Shown in pieces: positions 7,518 to 15,459 of a DNA stretch of 63,474 nucleotides. The DNA comes from CAIUPE01 sp037131735 (GTDB taxonomy: Bacteria > Pseudomonadota > Alphaproteobacteria > Rhizobiales > Beijerinckiaceae): NCBI GenBank assembly GCA_037131735.1, contig JBAXQM010000014.1, positions 1 through 63,474 on the forward strand. Reading direction: 5' to 3'. The notes beneath the pieces are model-generated. The model was not told where the DNA came from and ran no database searches. It saw only the letters and a list, made by a program, of their open reading frames with translations. Every line of letters begins with the position of its first letter. Position 1 is the stretch's first letter. The position numbers and the translations under genes were made by a program.

Positions 7518-7534
7518 ATAACAGGGGGTGCCGC

Positions 7535-7753
7535 ATGGTTTTGAAAGCGTTCCCGAAAGATGCCGATGTCGGCGCGCTCGTGCAGATGAGTATGGATATG
7601 ACGCAAACCGCGTTGCTGCGCGTTTATGAAATCGTCGAGCTTGAGAAACGGCCTTTAACCGAGGAGGAGCACCGCGCTTTGGATGCGTTGCTTCACTTGT
7701 TCGGGATCGCCGAAAGCGATGTGATGAAATTGAAAAAGCGGAGGGCGAACTAG
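7535..7753 (+). CDS. Small protein of unknown function (72 aa)
   Basis: A 72-residue ORF starting at ATG 7535 after a GGGGG stretch (7524-7528) that can serve as ribosome-binding site. It is predicted mostly helical and charged (LEKRPLTEEEHRALDALLHLFGIAESDVMKLKKRRAN), with no membrane segment, signal peptide or cysteine. The frame is open farther upstream to 7322, but that part translates the hairpin array in changing frames and is unlikely to be coding. I do not recognise a family. Its place just after the structured RNA and hairpins suggests the upstream RNA might control it, but this is inference. Confidence 0.5.
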   Translation: MVLKAFPKDADVGALVQMSMDMTQTALLRVYEIVELEKRPLTEEEHRALDALLHLFGIAESDVMKLKKRRAN

Positions 7754-7757
7754 CCTC

Positions 7758-8726
7758 TTACCCCACCACGCGTTTCGCAATCTCGGTATAGGCGGGAATG
7801 CCGATCAGAATATTGATCGGGAATGTCACGCCGAGTGAAAGGCCGAAATAGAGCGAGGGGTTTGCTTCCGGTATCGCAAAGCGCAAAGCCGCTGGCACCG
7901 CGATGTATGACGCACTCGCAGCAAGCACCATCAACAAAGCTGTGTTGCCTGCTTCCAATCCTGTGAAGACGCAGAGGGCGAGCGCCAGCATCGCATGGAT
8001 CACAGGGCCTAAGATCGCATAGGCGATCAACCAGGGTGAAAGCGATTTGAGCGGCGGAAAATTCCGCGCGGTGAGCAAGCCCATATCGAGCAAGAAGAAG
8101 GCGAGCATGCCTTTGAAAAGATCAACAGAGAAGGGCGCCATCGCCGCTTTGCCCGCTTCGCCGGAAATCACGCCCACAAGCAGCGCGCCGATCAATACAA
8201 TCTGCGCGCCATCGGTCAGCGCATGTTTCAACACCGCGCCGACACCATGTGCGCCTTGTGTTGTCTGGCCCTTTTCATTCTGCTTGCGCACGAGGCTTGC
8301 CATCACAACGGCAATGATAATGGCCGGTGACTCCATGAAGGCCATCGCCGCCGCCATATGTCCGCCATAGGCCACGCCACTCGCATCGAGATAAGCGGCG
8401 GCCGTGATGAAGGTCACTGCACTCACCGAGCCATAAGTGGCGGCAATCGCGGCGGCATCATAGGCGGATATTTTTGAGCGCAGGAACGCATAGCCCAGAA
8501 GTGGCACGAGGACGGCGAGGATCAGCGCGACCACAATGCTTGTGAGCACTTCTGCGTGGATGCCGGATTGCGCGAGCGCAAAGCCGCCCTTCAACCCCAA
8601 GGCCATCAGCAGATAGAGCGAGAGAAAGCGCGAGATGGGCTGCGGGATTTCGAGATTGGATTTCAGCGCGCCTGCCACAACGCCAAAGACAAAGAACAAA
8701 ATCGCGGGATCGAGAAAATTGGACAT
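7758..8726 (-). CDS. SbtA-type sodium-dependent bicarbonate permease
   Basis: Integral membrane protein of 322 residues of the SbtA/DUF897 family, known in cyanobacteria for Na+-dependent HCO3- uptake. About ten hydrophobic helices are visible, split into two similar halves by a hydrophilic stretch near the middle (VRKQNEKGQTTQGAHG). Family-like segments include GLKGGFALA, YGSVSAVTF and FGLSLGVTFPIN. It is transcribed divergently from a LysR regulator of CbbR type, with an 86-base gap containing a perfect palindrome. The pairing suggests regulation of inorganic carbon uptake, although no carbon-fixation genes are present in this window. Substrate is inferred from the family. Confidence 0.85.
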   Translation of the reverse strand: MSNFLDPAILFFVFGVVAGALKSNLEIPQPISRFLSLYLLMALGLKGGFALAQSGIHAEVLTSIVVALILAVLVPLLGYAFLRSKISAYDAAAIAATYGSVSAVTFITAAAYLDASGVAYGGHMAAAMAFMESPAIIIAVVMASLVRKQNEKGQTTQGAHGVGAVLKHALTDGAQIVLIGALLVGVISGEAGKAAMAPFSVDLFKGMLAFFLLDMGLLTARNFPPLKSLSPWLIAYAILGPVIHAMLALALCVFTGLEAGNTALLMVLAASASYIAVPAALRFAIPEANPSLYFGLSLGVTFPINILIGIPAYTEIAKRVVG

Positions 8727-8797
8727 GCGTACCCTCCGTGTCCGGCTCGGGTAGCAGGGACGGCAGTGAAAAGATAATTGATAAATTCATCGAAATG

Positions 8798-8815
8798 CAT
8801 AGATTATAATCTATG
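8798..8815. promoter_or_regulatory. Perfect 18-bp palindrome, candidate LysR operator
   Basis: CATAGATTATAATCTATG is a perfect palindrome whose last three bases are the ATG of the LysR gene. Its outer half-sites (ATAG..CTAT) fit a T-N11-A type LysR box. A TATAAT occurs on both strands within it; on the minus strand this could be the -10 of the permease gene. Binding here could repress the regulator gene and control the permease. Confidence 0.6.
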
Positions 8816-9706
8816 ACTCCAAGCTTTCGGCAACTGCAGCTCTTTTTGGCCTTGGCCGAGCGTGGCTCGGTAACCGAGGCTGCGCGGGTTTGTGGTGTCA
8901 CGCAGCCCACCGCCTCCATGCAACTCAAAGATTTGGCCGATACGGTCGGCCTGCCGCTTTTTGACGTGATTGGCCGCCGCGTTCATTTGACAGAAACCGG
9001 GACAAAACTCGCCGACACCGCGCGGCTGATGCTCGGCGAGTGGGCGGGCTTCACACAGGAAGTGGACGGGATGCGCGGGCTCACGCGCGGGCGGTTGTCG
9101 GTGGCGGTGGTGAGCACGGCGAAATATTTCATGCCGCGTTTGCTGGCAGGCTTCTGCCGGAAATATCCGGAGATCGATATCGCTTTGGAAGTCCTGAACC
9201 GCGACGGGGTCGTGGCGCGGCTTAGAGACAATCGCGATGACCTTGCCATCATGTCGAAGCCGCCTGAAGATTTGGAAACGGAGGAGGCGCGGTTCCTGTC
9301 CAACCCTTTGGTGGCGATCGCGCCTTTAACCGACGCCAATAAGTACAAAAAACTGATATCTTTGAATATGCTCGCGGAAGATCGTCTCATCTTACGTGAA
9401 AAAGGATCGGGCACGCGGCTCGCCATTGATGCGCTCTTTGCGGGTGCGGGCTTGAAACCGCGCATAAGGCTAGAGCTTGGCTCCAATGAAGCGATCAAAC
9501 AATCGGTCGCGGGTGGCATGGGTGTCGGCGTTGTATCGCGTCATGCGCTGAATGCCGATCCGGCGAGCGAAGGTTTGTTTTTGCCAGAGGTGGAAGGTTT
9601 CCCGATTGAGACCTCATGGCGCATCGTGTTTTTGAAGGGCAAAAGATTGTCGCCTATCGCGCGCGCCTTTCGCGATCATTTGCTGATCGAGGCGCGGTCT
9701 TTGTAA
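8813..9706 (+). CDS. LysR-family transcriptional regulator (CbbR-like)
   Basis: A 297-residue regulator. The N-terminal winged helix-turn-helix (about 5-60) reads LRQ-like LQLFLALAERGSVTEAAR, followed by VTQPTASMQLKDL as the recognition helix. The C-terminal ligand-binding domain (about 90-295) has the periplasmic-binding-protein fold motifs (LSVAVVSTAKYFMPRLL, GMGVGVVSRHAL). The overall sequence is close to CbbR proteins that control CO2-fixation and bicarbonate genes in response to metabolites. The start at 8813 aligns with the family N-terminus, but no Shine-Dalgarno sequence precedes it: the upstream bases are the palindrome. It probably controls the divergent permease gene and itself. 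Confidence 0.88.
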   Translation: MTPSFRQLQLFLALAERGSVTEAARVCGVTQPTASMQLKDLADTVGLPLFDVIGRRVHLTETGTKLADTARLMLGEWAGFTQEVDGMRGLTRGRLSVAVVSTAKYFMPRLLAGFCRKYPEIDIALEVLNRDGVVARLRDNRDDLAIMSKPPEDLETEEARFLSNPLVAIAPLTDANKYKKLISLNMLAEDRLILREKGSGTRLAIDALFAGAGLKPRIRLELGSNEAIKQSVAGGMGVGVVSRHALNADPASEGLFLPEVEGFPIETSWRIVFLKGKRLSPIARAFRDHLLIEARSL

Positions 9707-9763
9707 GGTTTATGCGCCTTTAGGCCGATGCTCTTTTCACGCGCTGCGCGTTAGTAAGAGATC

Positions 9764-11626
9764 ATGCGCGCGTTTTTGAGCCGGTTCGATTTTCTCCTGT
9801 TTGCGATCACGTTGCTCGGCCTCGCGGCGGGGGCGGGGTTCACCGCGTTTGACGTGCCCCTTTATGCGTCGATCTCCTTTGCGAGCGGCACAGCACTCGT
9901 TCTTATCGCGCTGATCGTGATCATCATCCGCAGCCTCGCGCGCGGTGCCGTCGGGCTTGATATTGTTGCCGCCCTTTCAATGGCGGGCTCGCTCGCGCTC
10001 GGTGAATGGGTGGCGGGCAATGTCGTCGCGCTGATGTTTGCGGGCGGGCAGGTGCTTGAAGCCTATGCGCAAGCGCGCGCGCGGAAGGATATGACTGCCT
10101 TGATTTCCCGCGCGCCGCGTCGCGCGCAGATTTATCGCGGGCGCGAGATTGAAGAGATTGCGGTGGAGGCTATTCAGCCCGGTGATCTCTTGATGATCCG
10201 GCCGGGTGATGTGTTGCCAGTTGATGGCCAGCTTTCAAGTGATGACGCGTTGTTCGATGAATCCGTGATGACGGGTGAGGCGGCTCCCGTTCACCACCAA
10301 AAGGGCGATGCGCTTTTAAGCGGTATCACCAATATTGGCGGGGCCATTGATCTTGTCGCAACAACCGATGTGCGCGCGAGTGCCTTTGCCGCGATCATTC
10401 GCATGGTCGAAGACGCCGAAGCGCAGAAGGCGCCGATGGCGCGGCTCGCTGATCGCCATGCGATTAGTTTTCTCGTCTTCACAATCATGCTGGCCGCTTT
10501 TGCTTTTCTTTATAGTGGCGATCCGGTGCGCGCGCTTGCCGTCTTTGTCGTGGCAACACCTTGTCCGCTTATTCTCGCGGTGCCAGTTGCGATTGTTGCG
10601 GGGCTTTCGCGCGCGGCAAAACAAGGCGTTCTTGTAAAACATGGCGGCGCGCTTGAAACGCTCGCCGAAACAAAAACCATTCTGTTTGATAAAACCGGAA
10701 CACTCACACGTGGTGAGCCGGTCTTGCGTGATGTCGTCGTCGCCCCGGGCTTTGATCGCCGCGATGTTATCCGTGCAGCGGGCGCTTTGTGTCAGGGCTC
10801 AACGCATGTTGTCTCTGCAGCTTTGGCACGCGCGGCGGCTTTGGAATGCGGTGCGTTACCGGTTCCCTCTGCGGTAATTGAATCCGCAGGCGAAGGGGTG
10901 AGCGGTGTTGTTGAAGGCAAACGCATTGCCGTTGGTACTTTTCCTTTTGTGTCACGCATGGGATCGCCGGAGGGGTGGCATCCCGTAGCGCGCGATCTCG
11001 TGGCATCAGAGACCGGTCTTATCGCCGCCATCGGGATTGAGGGCGCGATGATCGGCTTTGCGCGTTTTGTCGATGCGGTGCGTCCCGAAGCGGCTGAGGT
11101 GTTTCAAGATCTACGCGCGCTTTCCATTTCACGCACCGTGTTGTTGACGGGTGATCGACGCGAAGTGGCCGAAGAAATCGGGAGGGGTCTTTCCCTCAAT
11201 CAGATCATTGCGGAAGCAACGCCTGCCGGAAAAGTCGAGGCGGTTATTCGCGAGAAATCCCGTGCGGTGACCGCGATGGTGGGGGATGGGGTCAATGATG
11301 CGCCGGCTTTGGCCGCCGCTGATGTCGGCATTGCTTTGGGCGTTAGGGGTGCGGGGGCACCTGCAGAGGCCGCCGATATTGTTCTGCTCGTTGACCGGCT
11401 CGATGCCTTGCCGGAAGCGATTTTGATTGCGCGGCGTTCATTTTCGATTGCGCGGCAAAGTGTCTATGCCGGCCTGGCCTTTTCCGCTTTGGGGATGATT
11501 TTTGCTGCCTTTGGTTATCTCCAGCCTGTTAAAGGTGCAATTTTGCAAGAATTTATTGATGTTGCCGTGATTTTGAATGCGCTCAGGGCATTGAGCGACA
11601 AAAAAACTGTCACAATTCAACATTAA
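9764..11626 (+). CDS. P1B-type heavy-metal translocating ATPase, TPCP subtype
   Basis: A 620-residue membrane ATPase that would export metal ions from the cytoplasm. It has no N-terminal HMA metal-binding domain and starts directly in membrane helices. The actuator motif TGEA is at 170-173, the membrane metal-site motif TPCP at 265-268 (in place of CPC), the phosphorylation motif DKTGT at 309-313, and GDGVND at 507-512. The family's conserved HP dipeptide in the nucleotide domain appears as HV (348-349). TPCP has been described for the P1B-5 (Nia-like, Ni/Co/Fe) subgroup, but the hemerythrin tail often seen there is absent. The metal is therefore uncertain. It stands alone, 57 bases after the LysR gene. 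Confidence 0.88.
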   Translation: MRAFLSRFDFLLFAITLLGLAAGAGFTAFDVPLYASISFASGTALVLIALIVIIIRSLARGAVGLDIVAALSMAGSLALGEWVAGNVVALMFAGGQVLEAYAQARARKDMTALISRAPRRAQIYRGREIEEIAVEAIQPGDLLMIRPGDVLPVDGQLSSDDALFDESVMTGEAAPVHHQKGDALLSGITNIGGAIDLVATTDVRASAFAAIIRMVEDAEAQKAPMARLADRHAISFLVFTIMLAAFAFLYSGDPVRALAVFVVATPCPLILAVPVAIVAGLSRAAKQGVLVKHGGALETLAETKTILFDKTGTLTRGEPVLRDVVVAPGFDRRDVIRAAGALCQGSTHVVSAALARAAALECGALPVPSAVIESAGEGVSGVVEGKRIAVGTFPFVSRMGSPEGWHPVARDLVASETGLIAAIGIEGAMIGFARFVDAVRPEAAEVFQDLRALSISRTVLLTGDRREVAEEIGRGLSLNQIIAEATPAGKVEAVIREKSRAVTAMVGDGVNDAPALAAADVGIALGVRGAGAPAEAADIVLLVDRLDALPEAILIARRSFSIARQSVYAGLAFSALGMIFAAFGYLQPVKGAILQEFIDVAVILNALRALSDKKTVTIQH

Positions 11627-11683
11627 TGCTGCGTTCATGGCGGCCTCGTTAGAAGCTTGCCATCAGGTTGCCTATCGTGCGGC

Positions 11684-11712
11684 TTGACAGGCCATAAACG
11701 CTCCCTTAATGC
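11684..11712 (+). promoter_or_regulatory. Candidate promoter for tRNA-Asp
   Basis: A perfect TTGACA (11684-11689), 17 bases, then TAATGC (11707-11712), 30 bases before the tRNA. The -10 box is poor. Confidence 0.4.
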
Positions 11713-11742
11713 CTCGGTCACCGTCAATCGGTGCGCCGTATT

Positions 11743-11819
11743 GGGGGAGTAGCTCAGTTGGTTAGAGCGTCGGCCTGTCACGCCGAAGGTCGCGGGTTCA
11801 AGTCCCGTCTCTCTCGCCA
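11743..11819 (+). tRNA. tRNA-Asp (anticodon GTC)
   Basis: Complete 77-base tRNA with encoded CCA. Acceptor GGGGGAG (11743-11749) pairs with CTCTCTC (11809-11815) using two G-T pairs. The anticodon loop CTGTCAC gives GTC. The T-arm is GCGGG/CCCGT around TTCAAGT, and the discriminator base is G (11816). Confidence 0.97.
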
Positions 11820-11840
11820 CGCTCCGGTCTCGTCCGGTTT

Positions 11841-11871
11841 GGACGGACGGGTAGGGGCGCCGGGTCCGTCC
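11841..11871. repeat. Inverted repeat after tRNA-Asp
   Basis: GGACGGAC (11841-11848) and GTCCGTCC (11864-11871) form an 8-bp stem with a 15-base loop. There is no T-tract; it may help end the tRNA transcript or protect its 3' side. Confidence 0.4.
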
Positions 11872-11979
11872 GTTACGATCATCGTGTAGCCACCTGTTAG
11901 TCGATCACATCGTCCTTTTGTGCGGGACGTGGGGTCGGTCTTTGTGTCTGGTGCACTGTCCGTTCGGAAGTTTACTTCG

Positions 11980-13029
11980 ATGATCGAGGCCGGTTTTATC
12001 TTCGCGTTCTTCGCAGCCCTTGCGGCGGCGGCGTTCACATTTTTCGTGATCCCCGTGATGATGCCGTTTCTGCGTCGTCATGCGTTGGCATCCGTTAATG
12101 CGCGCTCAAGCCATAAGGTTCCCACTCCGCAAGGTGCGGGCATTCCGATGACGATTGCGATTGTTGGCGTATTTGCCGTAGCAATCATCTTCGCGCCGTT
12201 TCTTGCGGGTATTGATCGCACAATTCTCGCGGCACTGGCTGCAGGTGCGGCGCTCATTTCGGCGCTCGGCTTTTTTGACGATGTGAAGCCACTTCCTGTT
12301 TTGCCACGTGTGGGGGGCCAGATCGCGTTGATCGGTTTGCTTCTCTATGTGACGCCGTCTTATGTCGCCTTGTTCGATGGCGCGTTGCCTTTGTGGGTTG
12401 AGCGTTTGTTTGCGGGTGTCGCTCTCTTCTGGATGATCAATCTCACCAACTTTATCGATGGGCTTGATTGCTTGACGGTCGCGCAATTCATACCCGTTGC
12501 GACGATCCTGATCATTCTTTCGATTTTCGCGATGCCGACCCCGCTTGTTGCCATGATCATGGCGCCCGTGCTTGGCGGCCTTATCGGCTTTGCGCCCTAT
12601 AACAAACCCGTTGCGAAATTGTTCTTGGGCGATACGGGTAGCCTCGTGATCGGTCTTGTGGGCGGCTATGCGCTTTATCGCGTCGCTACTGATATTAGCT
12701 TCTTTGCAGCCGTCATCATTCCGCTTTACGCTTTGGCTGATACGACGATCACCGTTATTCGTCGTCTGACACGTGGTGAAAAAATCTGGACGCCGCATCG
12801 CAGCCATTTCTTCCAACGCGCCACGACAATGGGCTGGAGCGTGAAGCAGATTGTTGGAATCGTGTTTGTCTTGAACATTTTCCTGGCGTTTTGTGGGTGG
12901 ATGGCCGCGCATGCGACAACCAGCACGGTCACAATGATCGCGTTCATGATGGCGCTGGGTGCGGTGCTTGTGACCTTGCGCGCGTTCACCAGAGCACCAT
13001 CAGAAGTCATGGCGCCGTCGAGCCTCTAA
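11980..13029 (+). CDS. WecA/WbpL-like polyprenyl-phosphate glycosyl-1-phosphate transferase
   Basis: A 349-residue, about ten-helix membrane enzyme of the MraY/WecA family (glycosyltransferase family 4). These enzymes load a sugar-1-phosphate onto undecaprenyl phosphate at the inner membrane and start O-antigen or other glycan synthesis. Visible motifs are FFDDVKPLP (Mg-binding aspartates), NFIDGLDCL, LFLGDTGSL and HRSHFFQRA (the histidine-rich cytoplasmic loop). HRSHFFQ is closer to WecA/WbpL than to MraY, and murein genes are absent nearby. Start chosen at ATG 11980 after CGGAAG; an upstream in-frame start at 11920 would add 20 polar residues. It is followed by a sugar isomerase-like gene and converges on a CDP-sugar cluster. 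Confidence 0.85.
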   Translation: MIEAGFIFAFFAALAAAAFTFFVIPVMMPFLRRHALASVNARSSHKVPTPQGAGIPMTIAIVGVFAVAIIFAPFLAGIDRTILAALAAGAALISALGFFDDVKPLPVLPRVGGQIALIGLLLYVTPSYVALFDGALPLWVERLFAGVALFWMINLTNFIDGLDCLTVAQFIPVATILIILSIFAMPTPLVAMIMAPVLGGLIGFAPYNKPVAKLFLGDTGSLVIGLVGGYALYRVATDISFFAAVIIPLYALADTTITVIRRLTRGEKIWTPHRSHFFQRATTMGWSVKQIVGIVFVLNIFLAFCGWMAAHATTSTVTMIAFMMALGAVLVTLRAFTRAPSEVMAPSSL

Positions 13030-13057
13030 TTTCTAAAATCAATCGGGAACGCGTGTG

Positions 13058-13963
13058 ATGTCAAATGGCGTTCGCGGTATCGGCATGACGGCGATGGGGG
13101 TTAGTAATGACCTCAGCGATCTTGGTGCGCGTCTCGACGAGATTGCCTCAACCGGTCTCTCTTTTGTTGAACTGCCGCTCTATGATCTTGATTGCGTGAT
13201 TGCGGGAAAGATTTATCGGCCGCAATTGGACGCCGTCAAACGGATCACTCAATCCCGAAACCTCACTTATACTGTGCACGGTCCGCATCCGATCAATTTC
13301 TTTGATGATGTGTTTCGTCTGCCGCGTCATTTTGAAGTTTTGAAAGCGTCGATGGAGTGCGCCGCTGAATTGCAGGCCGTCCATTATGTTGTGCACGCCG
13401 GCATGATGCCGCTGACCCAAAGCGCCGGATTGGACGCCGCCTATGAGCGGCAGCGTGAATGGCTCATGCAAGCCGGTGATTTGGCAAAATCACTTGGTCT
13501 CTATCTGTGCGTTGAGAATATTTTTGGCGAGTATTTCGGGAAGATCCATACACCGACGCCCAAAAGGCTTGCGCAGGAATTGGCCCTGATAAACCATTCT
13601 CATGTCTGTGCGACGCTTGATATTGGTCATGCATGGATTGAACTCGATTTTCATGGACTCGATCTCGTGAGTGAGTGCGCTGCCCTTGCGCCCTATGCGC
13701 GGCATGTTCACATCCATGATTGTTTCGGTCGGCAAGACGATATCTGGATGTATACGGAAAGCGAACGTCTCGCCTTTGGTCATGGCGATTTGCATTTGCC
13801 CGTAGGAATGGGCGCCCTTCCGTGGGAAAAACTTTTGGATGCGTGTGTGTTCCCACAAGACTCGATTTTCAATATCGAGCTCGCCAAGCGTTATTGGCAT
13901 TGGCGGCAAGACTGCGTTGATGCGATGATCGCGCTTCAACAGAAAATAAATACACGCGGTTGA
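13058..13963 (+). CDS. Sugar phosphate isomerase/epimerase-like TIM-barrel protein
   Basis: A 301-residue cytoplasmic protein of the xylose-isomerase-like TIM-barrel superfamily (AP endonuclease 2 family). Metal-ligand motifs occur at the ends of strands: VVHAGM, CVENIFGEY (Glu), CATLDIGHAWIE (Asp/His), HVHIHDCFGRQDD (His/His/Asp) and FNIELAK (Glu). The exact substrate cannot be read from the sequence; isomerases, epimerases and nucleases share this fold. ATG 13058 follows GGGAA; a GTG one codon upstream is also possible. It lies 28 bases after the WecA-like gene, so the two may be co-transcribed, and ends 3 bases before the end of the convergent sugar cluster. Confidence 0.75.
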   Translation: MSNGVRGIGMTAMGVSNDLSDLGARLDEIASTGLSFVELPLYDLDCVIAGKIYRPQLDAVKRITQSRNLTYTVHGPHPINFFDDVFRLPRHFEVLKASMECAAELQAVHYVVHAGMMPLTQSAGLDAAYERQREWLMQAGDLAKSLGLYLCVENIFGEYFGKIHTPTPKRLAQELALINHSHVCATLDIGHAWIELDFHGLDLVSECAALAPYARHVHIHDCFGRQDDIWMYTESERLAFGHGDLHLPVGMGALPWEKLLDACVFPQDSIFNIELAKRYWHWRQDCVDAMIALQQKINTRG

Positions 13964-13966
13964 GCG

Positions 13967-14902
13967 TTAAGCGGCGTGGCGCAGCTGAGCGCGCCACCAT
14001 TTGAGCGTTGATTGAAGTCCATCTTCAAGCGTGATTTCTGGTCGCCAACCAATAGATCTAAGCTTTTGTGTATCTGCGAAGAGGATAGGCGGCTCGTGAA
14101 TTTGGGCGGGTCTTGCGCCAATAAGAAAAAGATCGCCGCGATGCGAGAGTTTTGCGAGGGTCTCAACCAACATGGATTGGCGAACAGGCTCGCCGGTAGC
14201 GAGATTTACAACGCCCTCGAATGATGAATTCATCAGCAATGAAATGGCGCGGCCGAGATCATTGACATGGATATAATCGCGCCAGAGATCGAGGGGCCCG
14301 AAAGTGACCGGCTCATTCAAGGCAATGGCACGACAGGCTGATGCAATAAGTTTGGTTTCATATTCGTACGGCCCATAAACATAAAAAATTCGCCCTATGG
14401 AGGTTGAAATGCCGCTAAACTTCGAAAGTGTCATTAGATGGCGATGGAATGCTAATTTGCATTGCCCGTAAAATGTTGTTGGCTCCTCGGGCGTTACATT
14501 TTCGATTATGCGGCCGGATGTGTTTTCATATTCCGCCACGCTGCCGAGCGAGATAAATCTCTTGCCACCATTCATAGCGAAGGCTTCCGCTAATGCGACG
14601 CTCGCCGCTAGCCACTTCTCATTCTCTGGCGATGTCCAAAAATGCGGGGGGCGGGCTTCCCATGCTGCATGAAGACAATGTGTTGGTTGAATTACCTCTA
14701 TGAGTCTTTCAGCAGATCCGCTCTCCAAGAGATCCTGCGTATGCCATGTAACGCCGGGAATAAGCGGGACGGGACCACTATTGGCTTTGCGGACCGCATG
14801 AATTGATGCGCCACCATATTGTTTTGCAAGGGCTGTGAGGGCTGCGCGCCCGATAAAGCCCCGAGCACCTGTAACAAGAAGTCTTGGTTCTGCGACGCTC
14901 AT
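13967..14902 (-). CDS. NAD-dependent epimerase/dehydratase, likely CDP-sugar 4-ketoreductase
   Basis: A 311-residue extended short-chain dehydrogenase. The Rossmann motif TGARGFIG is at 11-18, and the catalytic Tyr145/Lys149 pair is in FYGQCK, with a serine in SLGSVAEYE (about 118). It is the last gene of a minus-strand group in the order rfbG, rfbF, C-methyltransferase, 3,5-epimerase, this gene; it overlaps the epimerase gene by 4 bases. By position it is the best candidate for the final 4-keto reduction of a C-methylated CDP-6-deoxyhexose, comparable to NovS in noviose synthesis or RfbJ in CDP-abequose synthesis. The AT-rich codon use of this part of the cluster suggests lateral transfer. 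Substrate is inferred. Confidence 0.75.
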   Translation of the reverse strand: MSVAEPRLLVTGARGFIGRAALTALAKQYGGASIHAVRKANSGPVPLIPGVTWHTQDLLESGSAERLIEVIQPTHCLHAAWEARPPHFWTSPENEKWLAASVALAEAFAMNGGKRFISLGSVAEYENTSGRIIENVTPEEPTTFYGQCKLAFHRHLMTLSKFSGISTSIGRIFYVYGPYEYETKLIASACRAIALNEPVTFGPLDLWRDYIHVNDLGRAISLLMNSSFEGVVNLATGEPVRQSMLVETLAKLSHRGDLFLIGARPAQIHEPPILFADTQKLRSIGWRPEITLEDGLQSTLKWWRAQLRHAA

Positions 14903-15459
14903 TGAAATTGCGCCCTTTCATTGTCTGAAAGGTCTTTCAAGCGCGGCCAATTCTGATCACGCTCATTGATGAGCTGAGGGACGCCGGGCCAGGTAATCGC
15001 AAGGTCAGGATCGTCGTAGCGAATGCCCGAAGCTGCAGATGCTTGATAGGGATCAAAGAGATGATAGGAAACGACGCTATTCTCCGTGAGGGTTAGAAAC
15101 CCATGTGCCACACCTTTCGGAAGGAAGAGGGCCTGCGCGTCATTCTCTTTTAGACTGATGTGATAGTGTTTGCCCTCTGTCGGCGAGTCTTTTCGTAAAT
15201 CAACGGCAACATCGAAGACTTCGCCTTTTACGCAGCGGACAAGTTTCCGTTCTTCATAAGGTGGTTTTTGGAAATGAAGGCCGCGAAGGGTTAATCTATG
15301 CGGATTTATGCTTTCTGCGGTGTAATCAACTAAAACATCATCTCCAAAGTACGAGAAAAATTTTAGATCAAAGATACGCATAAATGATCCGCGTACGTCA
15401 CAAAGGGGTTCGAGTTCTAAGAGCGCGGCACCGGGAAAGGGGCGATCAATAATCTTCAT
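14899..15459 (-). CDS. dTDP-4-dehydrorhamnose 3,5-epimerase family protein
   Basis: A 186-residue cupin-fold sugar epimerase of the RfbC/RmlC family. Conserved stretches: DVRGSFMRIF (21-30), TLRGLHFQKPPYEERKLVRC with the catalytic-type His62, GEVFDVAVDLR, and FLPKGVAHGFLTL. The family epimerises C3 and/or C5 of 4-keto-6-deoxy nucleotide sugars. In this cluster the sugar would be CDP-activated because the neighbours are rfbF and rfbG; no dTDP-glucose genes are present. It overlaps both neighbours by 4 bases, showing a tight operon. It could be a 3-epimerase only, like NovW, which I cannot decide from sequence. Confidence 0.85.
   Translation of the reverse strand: MKIIDRPFPGAALLELEPLCDVRGSFMRIFDLKFFSYFGDDVLVDYTAESINPHRLTLRGLHFQKPPYEERKLVRCVKGEVFDVAVDLRKDSPTEGKHYHISLKENDAQALFLPKGVAHGFLTLTENSVVSYHLFDPYQASAASGIRYDDPDLAITWPGVPQLINERDQNWPRLKDLSDNERAQFQ

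Noticed and set aside
7322..7534. Open frame upstream of the 72-residue ORF that would encode a repetitive protein
   Set aside because: The hairpin units have periods 46 and 45, so copies 1 and 2 are read in different frames; the region also forms a strong RNA structure. The ATG at 7535 with its own ribosome-binding site is preferred.
6250..7753. Integrated element using tRNA-Val as attachment site
   Set aside because: No integrase gene and no second copy of the tRNA 3' end were found between 6326 and 7757.
8805..8810. TATAAT as -10 box for a leaderless LysR mRNA
   Set aside because: It ends only 2 bases before the start codon, too close for a transcription start at the ATG, and no -35 at normal spacing was found.
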